A stretch of 64,000 bases of DNA from Bowmanella denitrificans (GTDB taxonomy: Bacteria > Pseudomonadota > Gammaproteobacteria > Enterobacterales > Alteromonadaceae): the NCBI RefSeq assembly GCF_002887595.1, contig NZ_PEBU01000007.1, positions 1 to 64,000 of the forward strand, written 5' to 3'. Positions 9,552 to 20,829 of this stretch are shown piece by piece. Every line of letters begins with the position of its first letter. Position 1 is the stretch's first letter. A program made the translations under genes and the position numbers. Below the pieces are notes generated by a model, which was given only the letters and a program-made list of their open reading frames with translations, was not told the origin of the DNA and searched no databases.

Positions 9552-10174
9552 AAGTCGTAGAAATACGCCATCCTCTGGTGAAACATAAAATAGGTTTGCT
9601 ACGGGATGCCGGTATCAGCACCAGGGAATTCCGCACCCTGGCGCGGGAAATAGGCAGTTTATTGACTTATGAAGCCACCGCCGACTTACCCACCGAAAAA
9701 ACCCGCTTGCAGTGTTGGAGTGGCGATATCGAGATTGACCAAATCCAGGGCAAAAAAGTCACCATAGTGCCAATTCTGCGGGCAGGCCTGGGTATGATGG
9801 ATGGCGTACTAGAGCTTATTCCAAATGCCAGAATCAGTGTGGTGGGTATCTACCGCAATGAGGAAACCTTACAGCCCGTGCCGTATTTTCAGAAACTGAC
9901 CGCAGACTTGGACCAACGACTGGCCATTATTGTTGATCCTATGCTGGCCACCGGCGGTTCTATGATTGCCACCATCGACCTTTTAAAACAAAGTGGCTGT
10001 AAACACATCAAGGCACTGGTATTGGTAGCCGCGCCCGAGGGGATCGTCGCCCTGGAAAAAGCCCACCCGGATGTTGAATTATACACCGCCGCCATTGATC
10101 AGGGCCTGAATGAAAAAGGCTACATATTGCCAGGTTTGGGCGATGCGGGTGACAAGTTGTTTGGTACAAAGTAA
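9548..10174 (+). CDS. upp: uracil phosphoribosyltransferase
   Basis: Salvages uracil to UMP using PRPP. 208 residues, identical in length to E. coli Upp. Visible motifs are the N-terminal [13 protein letters not shown], the hinge [13 protein letters not shown], the PRPP loop [11 protein letters not shown] (here in the usual DPMLATG form), and the C-terminal uracil-binding [17 protein letters not shown]. It overlaps pepE by 4 nt, with AAGGAG upstream inside pepE. Confidence 0.98.
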   Translation: MKVVEIRHPLVKHKIGLLRDAGISTREFRTLAREIGSLLTYEATADLPTEKTRLQCWSGDIEIDQIQGKKVTIVPILRAGLGMMDGVLELIPNARISVVGIYRNEETLQPVPYFQKLTADLDQRLAIIVDPMLATGGSMIATIDLLKQSGCKHIKALVLVAAPEGIVALEKAHPDVELYTAAIDQGLNEKGYILPGLGDAGDKLFGTK

Positions 10175-10190
10175 GCCTAGAGCCAGTCAG

Positions 10191-10210
10191 CAGGGCCTTA
10201 ACGGGCCCTG
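10191..10210 (+). terminator. terminator after upp
   Basis: Stem CAGGGCC / GGCCCTG with a 6-nt loop, followed by GCTTTTA on the plus strand. It overlaps the stop codon of the convergent thioesterase gene. Confidence 0.6.
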
Positions 10211-10674
10211 GCTTTTACCGACAGGGTCAGTTTAAATATTGCCATTGGCTTATCGCCATGCAGGTCCGGGCAAGTCACCAGCACCGACACCGGACGGTTT
10301 ACCCGTTGGCCACTATTTATCGAGTCATCCAGCATCTCGTCAATAATGGCACCATCCTGACTGGTAAAATGCACCCTGGCCTCTGGCCGCATTAAAAACT
10401 CACCTTGTACGTCTTTAAACGCAAAATTGGCATTAATCCCACGCCGTTTTGCTTTTTGAAATACCAGAAAAGCGCCGGCCAGATCAGCGCCAATAGCCAG
10501 TGCACCAAAATAGACACTGCCAAGGTGATTTTTGGTGCGCCAGGTATTGGGAATGCTGACCTGCAGTCTGTGCTCGTCCATGATTTCAATGCGGGGCGAA
10601 CAAAATCCGATGAGTGGTATGTAGCGCCAGGCAAATACCTTCAGCGCCCAATTAGCCTTAGTCAGTGCTTTCAT
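10198..10674 (-). CDS. hotdog-fold DUF4442 protein, putative thioesterase
   Basis: 158 residues related to PaaI-like hotdog proteins of the DUF4442 type. The segment NHLGSVYFGALAIGADLAGAF resembles the active-site helix of the fold (HxG-like start, then a helix carrying D/E residues). No signal peptide. Substrate unknown; fatty acyl thioesters are typical of the superfamily. It is convergent with upp and is followed by the biotin operon in the same direction but with a separate upstream region, so co-regulation is not evident. Confidence 0.7.
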   Translation of the reverse strand: MKALTKANWALKVFAWRYIPLIGFCSPRIEIMDEHRLQVSIPNTWRTKNHLGSVYFGALAIGADLAGAFLVFQKAKRRGINANFAFKDVQGEFLMRPEARVHFTSQDGAIIDEMLDDSINSGQRVNRPVSVLVTCPDLHGDKPMAIFKLTLSVKARAR

Positions 10675-10742
10675 TGCAGATCATCACAATGTTGTTGATG
10701 TTTATGCAGATTAACACTGGTTGGACCACAGGCCAATAGCCA

Positions 10743-11414
10743 CTATATCAGTGGGGTGAGATCCAGATATTGATGGGCCGTTTTAGCTGCGGATAGTCTG
10801 GGAATATGGCCTAGCAATGGCGCGTTTAACTGCTGCTCAAGCAAGCTCAGATTTTCAGCCTGATATGGCATATCCACTTCCACTTGATTAGCAACCCAGC
10901 CGACCAGTTGTAAGCCGTCGCGTCTGATGGCTTCGGCGGTCAGCAGGGCATGATTTAAACAACCAAGCCGCATTCCCACCACCAGAATCACCTGCATTTG
11001 CTGAGCAACCACAAACTCAGATAAGAAGCGCCCCTGCCCCAGAGGCAAGCGCCATCCACCGGCTCCTTCAACCAGTAGAATGTCCGGATTGAATGACGAC
11101 AACCCCACCAAGGCTTGCTCCAACTGTGCGAAGTCAATCGGGGTCCCGGCATGATGCGCTGCAATATGCGGGGCCACAGGCTCCGCAAACGCAACTGGGT
11201 TTACCAGTTCATAAGGGACGGCAATAGACGCAGCCTGTTGCAGGGCAATAGCGTCGCTGTTTCTCAAGCCATCGGCAGTAAATTCGCAACCTGATGCCAC
11301 CGGCTTAAACGCCACGGTCTGCAGCCTGCGATCTTTTAGCTGATGTAATATCGCCTGGGAAACAAAGGTTTTGCCGACCTCGGTATCCGTACCCGTGACA
11401 AAAAAACGTCTCAT
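10743..11414 (-). CDS. bioD: dethiobiotin synthetase
   Basis: ATP-dependent carboxylation of 7,8-diaminononanoate (DAPA) to dethiobiotin, the third step of biotin ring assembly. 223 residues with P-loop GTDTEVGKTFVS, the Mg/ATP-binding segment VEGAGGWRLPL, and the NQVE nucleotide-binding segment. Last gene of bioB-F-C-D; its ATG overlaps the bioC stop by 4 nt. Confidence 0.97.
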   Translation of the reverse strand: MRRFFVTGTDTEVGKTFVSQAILHQLKDRRLQTVAFKPVASGCEFTADGLRNSDAIALQQAASIAVPYELVNPVAFAEPVAPHIAAHHAGTPIDFAQLEQALVGLSSFNPDILLVEGAGGWRLPLGQGRFLSEFVVAQQMQVILVVGMRLGCLNHALLTAEAIRRDGLQLVGWVANQVEVDMPYQAENLSLLEQQLNAPLLGHIPRLSAAKTAHQYLDLTPLI

Positions 11415-12169
11415 TTTTGTATCTCCATAAAAGCCACTTGGTAGCTTACAGGTACAAGCCCTTGTTGTTGATAATTTTCAAAGTATCGTCGTTCAACTGC
11501 CTGAATAACTGCTTTGCTCAAAGGACTGCGAGTTGGATTGAGCACCACCCCAGCACCAATATCCTTAATCGAATGTAAGGCATCTCTTAGGCTGGTATGC
11601 CAGGTCTGATAAAGCCTGGTTTGTACCTGCCAGGTCAGCCCCACCTGCTTTGCAGCCTGCTCCAGCGTCTCCAGACTAAGGAAATGATTAACATGGGCTG
11701 GTTGCCCGACCGCCTGCCAGCAGCGGTGCAGCTCCTGTAACGATCCTTGCACCATCATCGCTAACAACCCTTTAGCGCCAGGCTTCATGACTCTTGCCAC
11801 TTCAGAAAAAGCCTGAGAAATGGGCTGGCACCATTGTAACGCCATGCAGGAAAACACATAGTCAAAGACATTATCGGCAAAGGGGAGATTGTCTGCATCC
11901 CCTACCAGAAAGCCAGCTTTATTAGGCTGAGTGCGGCTGGCAAACCTTGCCATACCCTCAGCCAAATCCAGTCCAATCACCTGCCCGGACTTGTCTGCCA
12001 ACAATGCACTAATGCGCCCGGTGCCACTACCAATATCCAATAGCATGCCACTTGTTGGCGTTACCTGGCTAACGGCATCAACACCGATTTGCCACTGCAC
12101 TTCGGCTAACTGATCGTAGCAATGGGCTGCCTGGCTGAACTGCCGGGCAATCCGGACTTTGGTCTGCAT
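11411..12169 (-). CDS. bioC: malonyl-ACP O-methyltransferase
   Basis: SAM-dependent enzyme that methylates malonyl-ACP so that the fatty-acid machinery can build the pimeloyl chain of biotin. Motif I LLDIGSGTGRISALLA and acidic loop VIGLDLAEGM are clear, followed by FDYVFSCMALQWC. I place the start at ATG 12169, one nucleotide after the bioF stop, with GGTGA about 8 nt upstream; a GTG at 12181 in the same frame is the alternative. The partner esterase bioH is not in this operon. Confidence 0.95.
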   Translation of the reverse strand: MQTKVRIARQFSQAAHCYDQLAEVQWQIGVDAVSQVTPTSGMLLDIGSGTGRISALLADKSGQVIGLDLAEGMARFASRTQPNKAGFLVGDADNLPFADNVFDYVFSCMALQWCQPISQAFSEVARVMKPGAKGLLAMMVQGSLQELHRCWQAVGQPAHVNHFLSLETLEQAAKQVGLTWQVQTRLYQTWHTSLRDALHSIKDIGAGVVLNPTRSPLSKAVIQAVERRYFENYQQQGLVPVSYQVAFMEIQK

Positions 12170-12170
12170 A

Positions 12171-13328
12171 CTACTTATCACCGTTCAGCCCTTGTGCTAA
12201 CACCTTGACCAATTCGCAAATATCGTCCCTGGAATGAGCGGTCGTCAGGGTTATGCGTAACCTGGCGCTACCCGGTGGTACGGTAGGCGGCCGAATGGCC
12301 GTCAACCACAATCCGTTATTTTTCATTATTTGGCAGAGGGTTAATGTCCGCTCTGCATCCCCCATTAAAACCGGTTGAATTGCCGTATCTGATGCCATCA
12401 AAGGAACACCAGCGGACTGACATAAATGACGAAAACAGTGAATATTTTCGCTGAGTTTTTCTCTACGCCATGCCTGCCCTTTAACCAGCTTTAAGCTTTC
12501 CAGGGTAATCGCAGCAAGCAGTGGCGACATCGCCGTGCTGTATATGTAGTGACGGGCAAAATTAACCAGATAGTCATGCACAGTAGCCGGAATTGCCAGA
12601 AATGCCCCAGATGTACCTATAGCCTTGCCAAAGGTGGCCATCAGCAGCGGCAAGGCATGTTGCGAGATACCTTCGGCGCTGCCTATCCCTTGCGGCCCCA
12701 ACACGCCAAAGCCATGGGCATCGTCCAGATAACACAGGGCCTGACATGACGCAGCGATGTCACATAAACGGCTTATCGGCGCTTTATCGCCGTCCATGCT
12801 AAACACCCCTTCCGTCATTATCAGGGTGTCACCGTCGACTTTTAGTACAAGTTCGCTAAGGTGCTGCATATCATTGTGGCGATAGCGCTGCAAACGCGCT
12901 TGGGTCGCCAGGGCACCGTCCAGCATAGAGGCATGGCTGAGCTTATCGGCCAGTATATGACCGCCTTTTGCCATCAAGCTTTGAATCAGGGCCTGATTAG
13001 CTGCAAAGCCACTGTTAAATAACAGTACCTTATCGCGGCCTGTTAAGTCGGCCAGATAATCTTCCAGCCTGGCATGAGCCAAAGAATGACCGGTCACTAA
13101 AGGCGAAGCACCACTACCAGCCGACCAGTCTAATGCGCAGCGGGTCGCAATGGCTTTAAGTTCGTCACTGTGAGCCAGCCCCAAATAGTCATTGCTGGAA
13201 AAATTCAGATAGCGGCGCCCCGCCACCTCCAGGCAACGACCATCTGCATGCTCAATTAACTGGCGGCGCCGCAGCAGACTATCTTCCTGCCGCCTGGCCA
13301 GCTCGGCAGCAATAAATTCAAATGCCAT
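12171..13328 (-). CDS. bioF: 8-amino-7-oxononanoate synthase
   Basis: PLP-dependent condensation of pimeloyl-ACP and alanine to KAPA. Start at ATG 13328 (MAFEFIAAELARRQ) gives 385 residues, the E. coli size; the upstream GTG at 13367 would overlap bioB by about 32 nt. Family motifs: NFSSNDYLGLA near the N terminus, LDDAHGFGVLGPQG, the PLP lysine segment ATFGKAIGTSGAF, and a conserved C-terminal region with RIRPPTVPxGxxRLRI character (PPTVPPGSARLRITLTTAHS). Lies 7 nt after the bioB stop. Confidence 0.97.
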   Translation of the reverse strand: MAFEFIAAELARRQEDSLLRRRQLIEHADGRCLEVAGRRYLNFSSNDYLGLAHSDELKAIATRCALDWSAGSGASPLVTGHSLAHARLEDYLADLTGRDKVLLFNSGFAANQALIQSLMAKGGHILADKLSHASMLDGALATQARLQRYRHNDMQHLSELVLKVDGDTLIMTEGVFSMDGDKAPISRLCDIAASCQALCYLDDAHGFGVLGPQGIGSAEGISQHALPLLMATFGKAIGTSGAFLAIPATVHDYLVNFARHYIYSTAMSPLLAAITLESLKLVKGQAWRREKLSENIHCFRHLCQSAGVPLMASDTAIQPVLMGDAERTLTLCQIMKNNGLWLTAIRPPTVPPGSARLRITLTTAHSRDDICELVKVLAQGLNGDK

Positions 13329-13335
13329 AGCAGCT

Positions 13336-14385
13336 TCAGAGACTGGCGTCGTAAAACAACTCTTCACTTTTCTGTGCTTTTACCGCATCCATCAACACTG
13401 CTTCATGCGCCTCATCAGAATACTGACGGCCGCGCTCAGTATTAATGCCCAGCTTGCGGAACAACTTCACGTCGGCATGGGTTTCTGGATTAGAGGTAGT
13501 CAGGAGTTTGCAGCCGTAAAAGATAGAATTGGCACCAGCCATAAAACACAAGGCTTGCATCTGCTCATTCATGGCTTCTCGACCTGCCGACAAGCGCACA
13601 TGGCTCTTAGGCATCATGATTCTGGCTACCGCGATAGTGCGGATAAACTCAAACTGGTCCAGGTCTTCCACTTCATCCAGTGGCGTACCTTTGACTTTTA
13701 CCAACATATTAATCGGTACGCTCTCAGGGTGCTGTGGCAAATTGGCAAGCTGCACCAGCAACCCGGCTCTGTCATTGGCGCTCTCTCCCATACCAACAAT
13801 TCCGCCCGAACACACATTCATACCAGCGGCCCTGACGTTATCCAGGGTGTTAAGGCGGTCCTGATAGGTTCTGGTGCTGATTATTTCGCCATAGAATTCA
13901 GGCGACGTATCCAGATTGTGGTTGTAGTAGTCCAGACCGGCATCTTTAAGCATCATCGCTTGCTCGCGACTCAGCATACCCAGCGTCATACAGGTTTCCA
14001 TGCCCAGTTTTTTTACCCCTTTAACCATTTCAATCACATAGGGCATGTCTTTGTCTTTGGGGTTACGCCAGGCTGCTCCCATGCAGAAACGGGTGGAACC
14101 CACGGCTTTCGCCTCGCGGGCACGCTGCAAGACCTTCTCCACTTCCATCAGCCGCTCTTTTTCAAGGCCGGTGTCATAGCGGGCACTTTGTGGACAGTAT
14201 TTGCAGTCCTCTGGGCAGGCCCCGGTTTTGATCGACAACAGAGTACTGACCTGCACTTCATTCGGATTGAAATGTTGTCGATGGGCAACCTGTGCCTGGA
14301 ACAACAGGTCATTAAAAGGCAAAGCGAATAAATCACGAACTTGTTGAACCGTCCAATCGTGACGGATGGCAGCAGAGGCCTGCAT
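13336..14385 (-). CDS. bioB: biotin synthase
   Basis: Radical SAM enzyme that inserts sulfur into dethiobiotin. 349 residues. The radical SAM cluster motif is [11 protein letters not shown] (CxxxCxxC), followed by the [15 protein letters not shown] segment contributing to the second Fe-S cluster, and the C-terminal [15 protein letters not shown] and [10 protein letters not shown] regions typical of BioB. ATG at 14385 has AAGGA at suitable distance. First gene of the bioBFCD operon, divergent from bioA. Confidence 0.98.
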   Translation of the reverse strand: MQASAAIRHDWTVQQVRDLFALPFNDLLFQAQVAHRQHFNPNEVQVSTLLSIKTGACPEDCKYCPQSARYDTGLEKERLMEVEKVLQRAREAKAVGSTRFCMGAAWRNPKDKDMPYVIEMVKGVKKLGMETCMTLGMLSREQAMMLKDAGLDYYNHNLDTSPEFYGEIISTRTYQDRLNTLDNVRAAGMNVCSGGIVGMGESANDRAGLLVQLANLPQHPESVPINMLVKVKGTPLDEVEDLDQFEFIRTIAVARIMMPKSHVRLSAGREAMNEQMQALCFMAGANSIFYGCKLLTTSNPETHADVKLFRKLGINTERGRQYSDEAHEAVLMDAVKAQKSEELFYDASL

Positions 14386-14418
14386 GGGGATTCCTTTACA
14401 CTGGGATTTTGCTTGAGT

Positions 14419-14446
14419 AGTCTATGCGCGGCAATTAACTTGTCAA
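14419..14446 (-). promoter_or_regulatory. bioB promoter
   Basis: On the minus strand, a perfect -35 TTGACA (complement of 14441-14446) and a -10 TAGACT (complement of 14419-14424) are separated by 16 nt. The -35 lies inside the BirA-like operator, so repression by BirA would block polymerase directly. Confidence 0.65.
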
Positions 14447-14472
14447 CTTAAATGCAAATCCAAAATTTACAA
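14440..14472. promoter_or_regulatory. BirA (biotin repressor) operator in the bioB/bioA intergenic region
   Basis: Half-sites TTGTCAACT (14440-14448) and AATTTACAA (14464-14472) are separated by 15 nt. They match the BirA consensus TTGTAAACC-N14-16-GGTTTACAA at most positions, in the expected place between divergent bioB and bioA, as in E. coli. Confidence 0.85.
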
Positions 14473-14489
14473 CCGGACAAATAATAACC

Positions 14490-15755
14490 ATGAACCTGGA
14501 TTTTGATCAGCAACATATCTGGCATCCTTATACCTCAGCTGTGTCTCCTTTGCCTTGTTATCCGGTGGAAAAAGCCGATGGTGTGCGGATCTACCTGCAA
14601 ACAGGTGAAGTTCTGATCGATGCTATGTCCTCATGGTGGGCAGCAGTGCATGGTTACAACCACCCTCACCTGAACCAGGCAGCACACCGCCAGATTGACA
14701 AAATGGCACATGTGATGTTCGGTGGCCTGACCCATGAACCCGCCATTAGTCTGTGTCAAACACTGTTAGATATGGTGCCACAAGGTCTGAACCGGGTCTT
14801 TCTGGCTGATTCAGGTTCGGTCGCTGTTGAAGTGGCGATGAAAATGGCCCTGCAATATTGGGCCTGTCAGGGCAATCCGGGAAAGCATAAATTCATCAGC
14901 CCCCGAAATGGCTACCATGGCGATACCTTTGCTGCCATGTCTGTTTGTGACCCGGTCAATGGCATGCATAGTTTATTCAACGACGTGCTATCCAAACAGA
15001 TTTTCACCCCTGCCCCGCAAACCCGCTTTGGTCAGGTGTGGAATGAAGACGACATTCAGCCTTTAAACGAGCTGTTGCAGCGTCACCATCATGAAGTTGC
15101 AGCCCTCATCCTGGAGCCAATAGTACAAGGCGCGGGTGGCATGCGTATTTACCACCCGGAGTACTTAAAACGAGCCCGTCAATTGTGTGATGAGTTCAAT
15201 GTGCTACTGATTGCCGATGAAATTGCCACCGGGTTTGGCCGCACGGGTAAACTGTTTGCCTGCGAGCACGCCGGTATCAGCCCGGATATTCTGTGTTTGG
15301 GCAAAGCCCTGACCGGAGGTTATATGACGCTGGCAGCAACCTTGTGCAGCGAAGACGTTGCGGTAGGCGTTTGTCAGGGCCAGCCCGGTGTTTTTATGCA
15401 TGGTCCGACCTACATGGGGAATCCATTAGCTTGTGCAGTGGCCAATGCCAGCCTGGAGATACTGCAACAAGGGCACTGGCAAACCCAGGTTAGCCAGATA
15501 GAACGGCAACTACGTGCCGAGTTGTTACCTCTGAGCAATTTAAGCGCCGTTGCAGATACCCGTGTACTGGGTGCCATCGGCGTGGTGGAATGTAAAACCG
15601 CAGTGGATGTCGCCCGGTTACAACGCAAGTTTGTTAGTCAGGGCGTGTGGATCCGTCCCTTTGGTAAGCTGGTGTATATTATGCCGCCCTATATCATTAA
15701 TCAGGATGACCTTAGCCAGATCATTCGAGCCATTGCCAGTGCTTTGGCAGATTAA
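14490..15755 (+). CDS. bioA: adenosylmethionine-8-amino-7-oxononanoate aminotransferase
   Basis: PLP-dependent transaminase that converts KAPA to DAPA using SAM as amino donor. 421 residues. BioA-specific N terminus [10 protein letters not shown], substrate segment [13 protein letters not shown], the PLP-Asp region [22 protein letters not shown], and the Schiff-base lysine in [16 protein letters not shown]. Divergent from the bioBFCD operon and controlled by the shared BirA-like operator. Its stop overlaps the 3' end of the convergent membrane-protein gene by 4 nt. Confidence 0.98.
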   Translation: MNLDFDQQHIWHPYTSAVSPLPCYPVEKADGVRIYLQTGEVLIDAMSSWWAAVHGYNHPHLNQAAHRQIDKMAHVMFGGLTHEPAISLCQTLLDMVPQGLNRVFLADSGSVAVEVAMKMALQYWACQGNPGKHKFISPRNGYHGDTFAAMSVCDPVNGMHSLFNDVLSKQIFTPAPQTRFGQVWNEDDIQPLNELLQRHHHEVAALILEPIVQGAGGMRIYHPEYLKRARQLCDEFNVLLIADEIATGFGRTGKLFACEHAGISPDILCLGKALTGGYMTLAATLCSEDVAVGVCQGQPGVFMHGPTYMGNPLACAVANASLEILQQGHWQTQVSQIERQLRAELLPLSNLSAVADTRVLGAIGVVECKTAVDVARLQRKFVSQGVWIRPFGKLVYIMPPYIINQDDLSQIIRAIASALAD

Positions 15756-16138
15756 TCTGCAAATAACAGCAACCAGCCAAGGCTGAGCAACGACAGCAAC
15801 GCCAGGATAATCAGATTTAGCCACAGACCGTCCTGGCGTCGTCTGGCACGTCGTTTACGAATAATCAGCGCCACAATACTGAAAAACACCGAGCAGCTCA
15901 GTGTCAGTAACAGCCACCCGCTCAGCCCCCTGTGCCAGTCCTGTTCAGATTGCATGCCTAAAGCTTGCATAAAACCGGTTTGCAATTCAGGCCTGGCATA
16001 GTGAAACAGCAGCATCGCAACCACAAACAATGCCCAGGCGCTTAGGCTGAGGGCGATAAGCAGCCGGTATAACCGATCATTTTGTGGCGCGGTCTGACGC
16101 CGGTTTTGGCCTTGCCATTGACGCTGCTTTGGTGACAT
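15752..16138 (-). CDS. small inner-membrane protein of unknown function
   Basis: About 128 residues if started at ATG 16138 ([10 protein letters not shown]); a TTG at 16171 would add 11 residues but has no ribosome binding site. A basic, Gln-rich cytoplasmic N terminus is followed by three hydrophobic segments (around [60 protein letters not shown]), the last two separated by an arginine-rich loop RKRRARRRQ. No recognised domain. It lies tail to tail with bioA (4-nt overlap) and divergent from asnS. Confidence 0.65.
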   Translation of the reverse strand: MSPKQRQWQGQNRRQTAPQNDRLYRLLIALSLSAWALFVVAMLLFHYARPELQTGFMQALGMQSEQDWHRGLSGWLLLTLSCSVFFSIVALIIRKRRARRRQDGLWLNLIILALLSLLSLGWLLLFAD

Positions 16139-16315
16139 AGCGGATTTTTCTTGAGTCTGGCTGTCAGCCAAGTAAGATTACACACCCCGTCCTGCGGACA
16201 CTAACATTTCGTTGAATTCAGGACGTATTTTCGGCACCTCGTGCCGCGGGCATGCCCCGTTTATTACTGTAGAGCATAAAATCAGATCCGTGCATGGATC
16301 GTCTGGAGAGGTCAG

Positions 16316-17713
16316 ATGGCACATACCCCCGTGGTAGAAATTCTCAAAGGTCAGCATCAGGTTGGTGCTGAAGTTGTTGTAAAGGGTTGGGTTCGTACCC
16401 GCCGTGATTCAAAAGCCGGCTTGTCATTCATTGCCCTGCATGATGGCAGTTGCTTTGATCCTATTCAGGTCATCGCTCTGAATAACCTTGAGAATTACAA
16501 TGATGTGCAAAAGCTGACAGCTGGCTGTTCATTGGCCGTTACCGGCACCCTTAAGGCCTCTGAAGGTCAGGGCCAGGCCCTGGAAATTGATGCTTCCAAG
16601 GTAGAAGTACTTGGCTGGGTCGAAAACCCGGACTCTTATCCCATGGCCGCCAAACGTCACAGCATAGAGTTTCTGCGTGAGCATGCACATTTGCGCCCAC
16701 GTACCAATGTGATTGGTGCCGTGGCCCGGGTGCGTAACTGTCTGTCGCAAGCGATACATCGTTTTTTCCATGAGCGTGGCTACTTTTGGGTCAGCACCCC
16801 AATCATTACCGCCAGCGATACTGAAGGCGCAGGCGAGATGTTCCGTGTCTCCACTCTGGATATGCTCAACATTCCAAAGAATGATAAAGGCGATGTGGAC
16901 TTCAGTCAGGACTTCTTTGGCAAAGAGGCGTTTCTGACCGTATCCGGGCAGCTCAACGGTGAAACCTATGCCTGCGCCTTGTCCAATATTTACACCTTCG
17001 GCCCCACTTTCCGGGCAGAAAACTCCAATACCAGTCGCCACCTGGCAGAATTCTGGATGATAGAACCGGAAGTAGCCTTTGCCGACTTAAGCGATATCGC
17101 CCAGTTGGCCGAAGACCTGCTGAAGTATGTGTTTAAAGCAGTGCTGGAAGAACGTGCCGACGATATGGCCTTTTTTGCCGATCGCATCAATAAGGATGCC
17201 ATCAGCCGTCTGGAAAAAGTGATTCATCAGGATTTTGTGCGCATGGATTACACCGACGCCATTGAGATCCTGAAAAACTCCGGCAGAAACTTCGAGTTCC
17301 CGGTGGATTGGGGAGTAGACCTGTCTTCTGAGCATGAGCGCTATCTGGCTGAAGAACATGTGGGTGCGCCGATCATCATGCAGAACTACCCGAAAGACAT
17401 TAAGGCCTTCTATATGCGTGCCAACGACGATGGTAAAACCGTTGCCGCAATGGACGTTTTAGCCCCTGGTATCGGTGAGATTATCGGCGGTTCACAACGT
17501 GAGGAGCGCCTGGATGTGTTTGATCAGCGTCTGGAAGAAATGGGCCTGAACAAGGAAGATTACAGTTGGTATCGCGATCTGCGCCGTTATGGCTCAGTGC
17601 CCCATTCGGGCTTCGGTTTAGGTTTTGAGCGTCTGGTTGCCTATGTGACCGGCATGCAGAACGTTCGTGACGTGATCCCCTTCCCGCGTACACCAGGTAA
17701 TGCCAACTACTAA
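16316..17713 (+). CDS. asnS: asparaginyl-tRNA synthetase
   Basis: Class II aminoacyl-tRNA synthetase that charges tRNA-Asn. 465 residues, as in E. coli (466). N-terminal OB-fold anticodon-binding domain ([20 protein letters not shown]), then the class II core with motif 2 ([21 protein letters not shown]) and motif 3 ([30 protein letters not shown]). The presence of asnS implies direct Asn-tRNA formation. ATG preceded by GAGAGG. Confidence 0.98.
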   Translation: MAHTPVVEILKGQHQVGAEVVVKGWVRTRRDSKAGLSFIALHDGSCFDPIQVIALNNLENYNDVQKLTAGCSLAVTGTLKASEGQGQALEIDASKVEVLGWVENPDSYPMAAKRHSIEFLREHAHLRPRTNVIGAVARVRNCLSQAIHRFFHERGYFWVSTPIITASDTEGAGEMFRVSTLDMLNIPKNDKGDVDFSQDFFGKEAFLTVSGQLNGETYACALSNIYTFGPTFRAENSNTSRHLAEFWMIEPEVAFADLSDIAQLAEDLLKYVFKAVLEERADDMAFFADRINKDAISRLEKVIHQDFVRMDYTDAIEILKNSGRNFEFPVDWGVDLSSEHERYLAEEHVGAPIIMQNYPKDIKAFYMRANDDGKTVAAMDVLAPGIGEIIGGSQREERLDVFDQRLEEMGLNKEDYSWYRDLRRYGSVPHSGFGLGFERLVAYVTGMQNVRDVIPFPRTPGNANY

Positions 17714-17724
17714 CCATATGAAAC

Positions 17725-17748
17725 GCGGACCGACATCTACCGGTCCGC
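17725..17748 (+). terminator. hairpin after asnS
   Basis: Eight-bp stem GCGGACCG / CGGTCCGC with an 8-nt loop, starting 11 nt after the asnS stop. The following tract (TCTATCTT) is only weakly T-rich. The nitroreductase gene ends 18 nt further on in the opposite direction. Confidence 0.5.
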
Positions 17749-17765
17749 TCTATCTTGCGGTTTGA

Positions 17766-18320
17766 TTAATCACCCCAGAATTCAAAATAATCTGACACAT
17801 CTTTTGCGGCTCTTGGCAGGGCGTCAGAAAGAGGTGTACCTAAATACAAGAAGCCCACAATTTCATCCTGCTCCTGCAGGTTAAACGCTGCTTTCACCTC
17901 GTCATTCTGTGCATAGCTGCCGGTCCGCCAAATGCCGTTAAAGCCCTGCGCCAAAGCTGCCATTTGCATAGCATGCACGGCACACGCGGTGGACGCCACC
18001 TGTTCCACCCAAGGCACCTTGGGATTGTCCTGATAGCGGGTGATCGCCACCACCACCATAGGAGCACGCAAAGGAAGCTGTGGTGCCCGCTCAACGTCTT
18101 TTTGCGACATATCGGCCGCAATGGCTGCCTGTTCGAAGATGTTCCCCAGTTTTACCAGCCCTTGTCCCTGGCAGACAACAAATCGCCAAGGACTAAGATT
18201 GGCGTGATCCGGGGCGCGCAGGGCTGAGCGCATAATATTACTCAGGGCTTCACCGGCGGGGGCCGGCTCTTGTAATCTGGGCTGGGAACTACGATTTAAT
18301 AACAACTCAAGTGCTTGCAT
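17766..18320 (-). CDS. nitroreductase family protein (YdjA-like)
   Basis: 184-residue FMN-dependent oxidoreductase of the small nitroreductase type. N-terminal LLNRSSQPRLQEPAP and RSALRAPDHANLSPWRFVV are close to the YdjA pattern (R-S-x-x-RL...P, and SPHANLxPWRFxV); C-terminal GFLYLGTP is the family signature. A homodimer binding one FMN per subunit is expected. Physiological substrate unknown. Convergent with asnS. Confidence 0.88.
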   Translation of the reverse strand: MQALELLLNRSSQPRLQEPAPAGEALSNIMRSALRAPDHANLSPWRFVVCQGQGLVKLGNIFEQAAIAADMSQKDVERAPQLPLRAPMVVVAITRYQDNPKVPWVEQVASTACAVHAMQMAALAQGFNGIWRTGSYAQNDEVKAAFNLQEQDEIVGFLYLGTPLSDALPRAAKDVSDYFEFWGD

Positions 18321-18386
18321 AACGGTTTAACTCGGTGGATTCTGCCGCTAAATTAGAAAAGGATACGCGAATTTACAAGAGTCCCT

Positions 18387-18590
18387 ATGGTAAAAAAGTC
18401 TGCTGCCCAGTCTGAACCGTCAAAAACTGAGCAAAAAGGCGCGCTGCACAAGCTTTTCAGCCGGCAGCAGCCCAAGATTGGTGCAAAACCTGCCACCGGC
18501 AGATTGTTAAAGTCTTTTGCTGAGGAGGATTATCGTCGCATTGCCAGACTGATCCAAAAATGGCTGGATGAGTCTGACAAGCACAATTGA
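18387..18590 (+). CDS. small basic protein of unknown function
   Basis: 67 residues, lysine-rich in the N-terminal half (KTEQKGALHKLFSRQQPK) and predicted helical in the C-terminal half (GRLLKSFAEEDYRRIARLIQKWLDE). ATG at 18387 has a weak AGAG upstream. I do not recognise a named family. It has a coherent amphipathic C-terminal helix and independent upstream and downstream flanks, which favour a real gene. It lies between two minus-strand genes and ends 14 nt before the fadH stop. Confidence 0.55.
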   Translation: MVKKSAAQSEPSKTEQKGALHKLFSRQQPKIGAKPATGRLLKSFAEEDYRRIARLIQKWLDESDKHN

Positions 18591-18603
18591 TGACGATTCT
18601 GGC

Positions 18604-20712
<2,109 letters not shown>

Positions 20713-20829
20713 TCACCCCAACCAATCAGGCTTTTTTGCCTGTGGTCATAAAAAATTACATTTGCTGTTTCTTGTTGGCGCCGACTTTGGATAGGATATG
20801 CACATTATCAATGTAAACTTGCAGTAATT

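Noticed and set aside
16172-16315. Hairpins before asnS considered as an attenuator with leader peptide
   Set aside because: GC-rich hairpins exist (around 16233-16255) but the only nearby short frame has no Asn codons and there is no T-run at the right place. Not enough for an attenuator.
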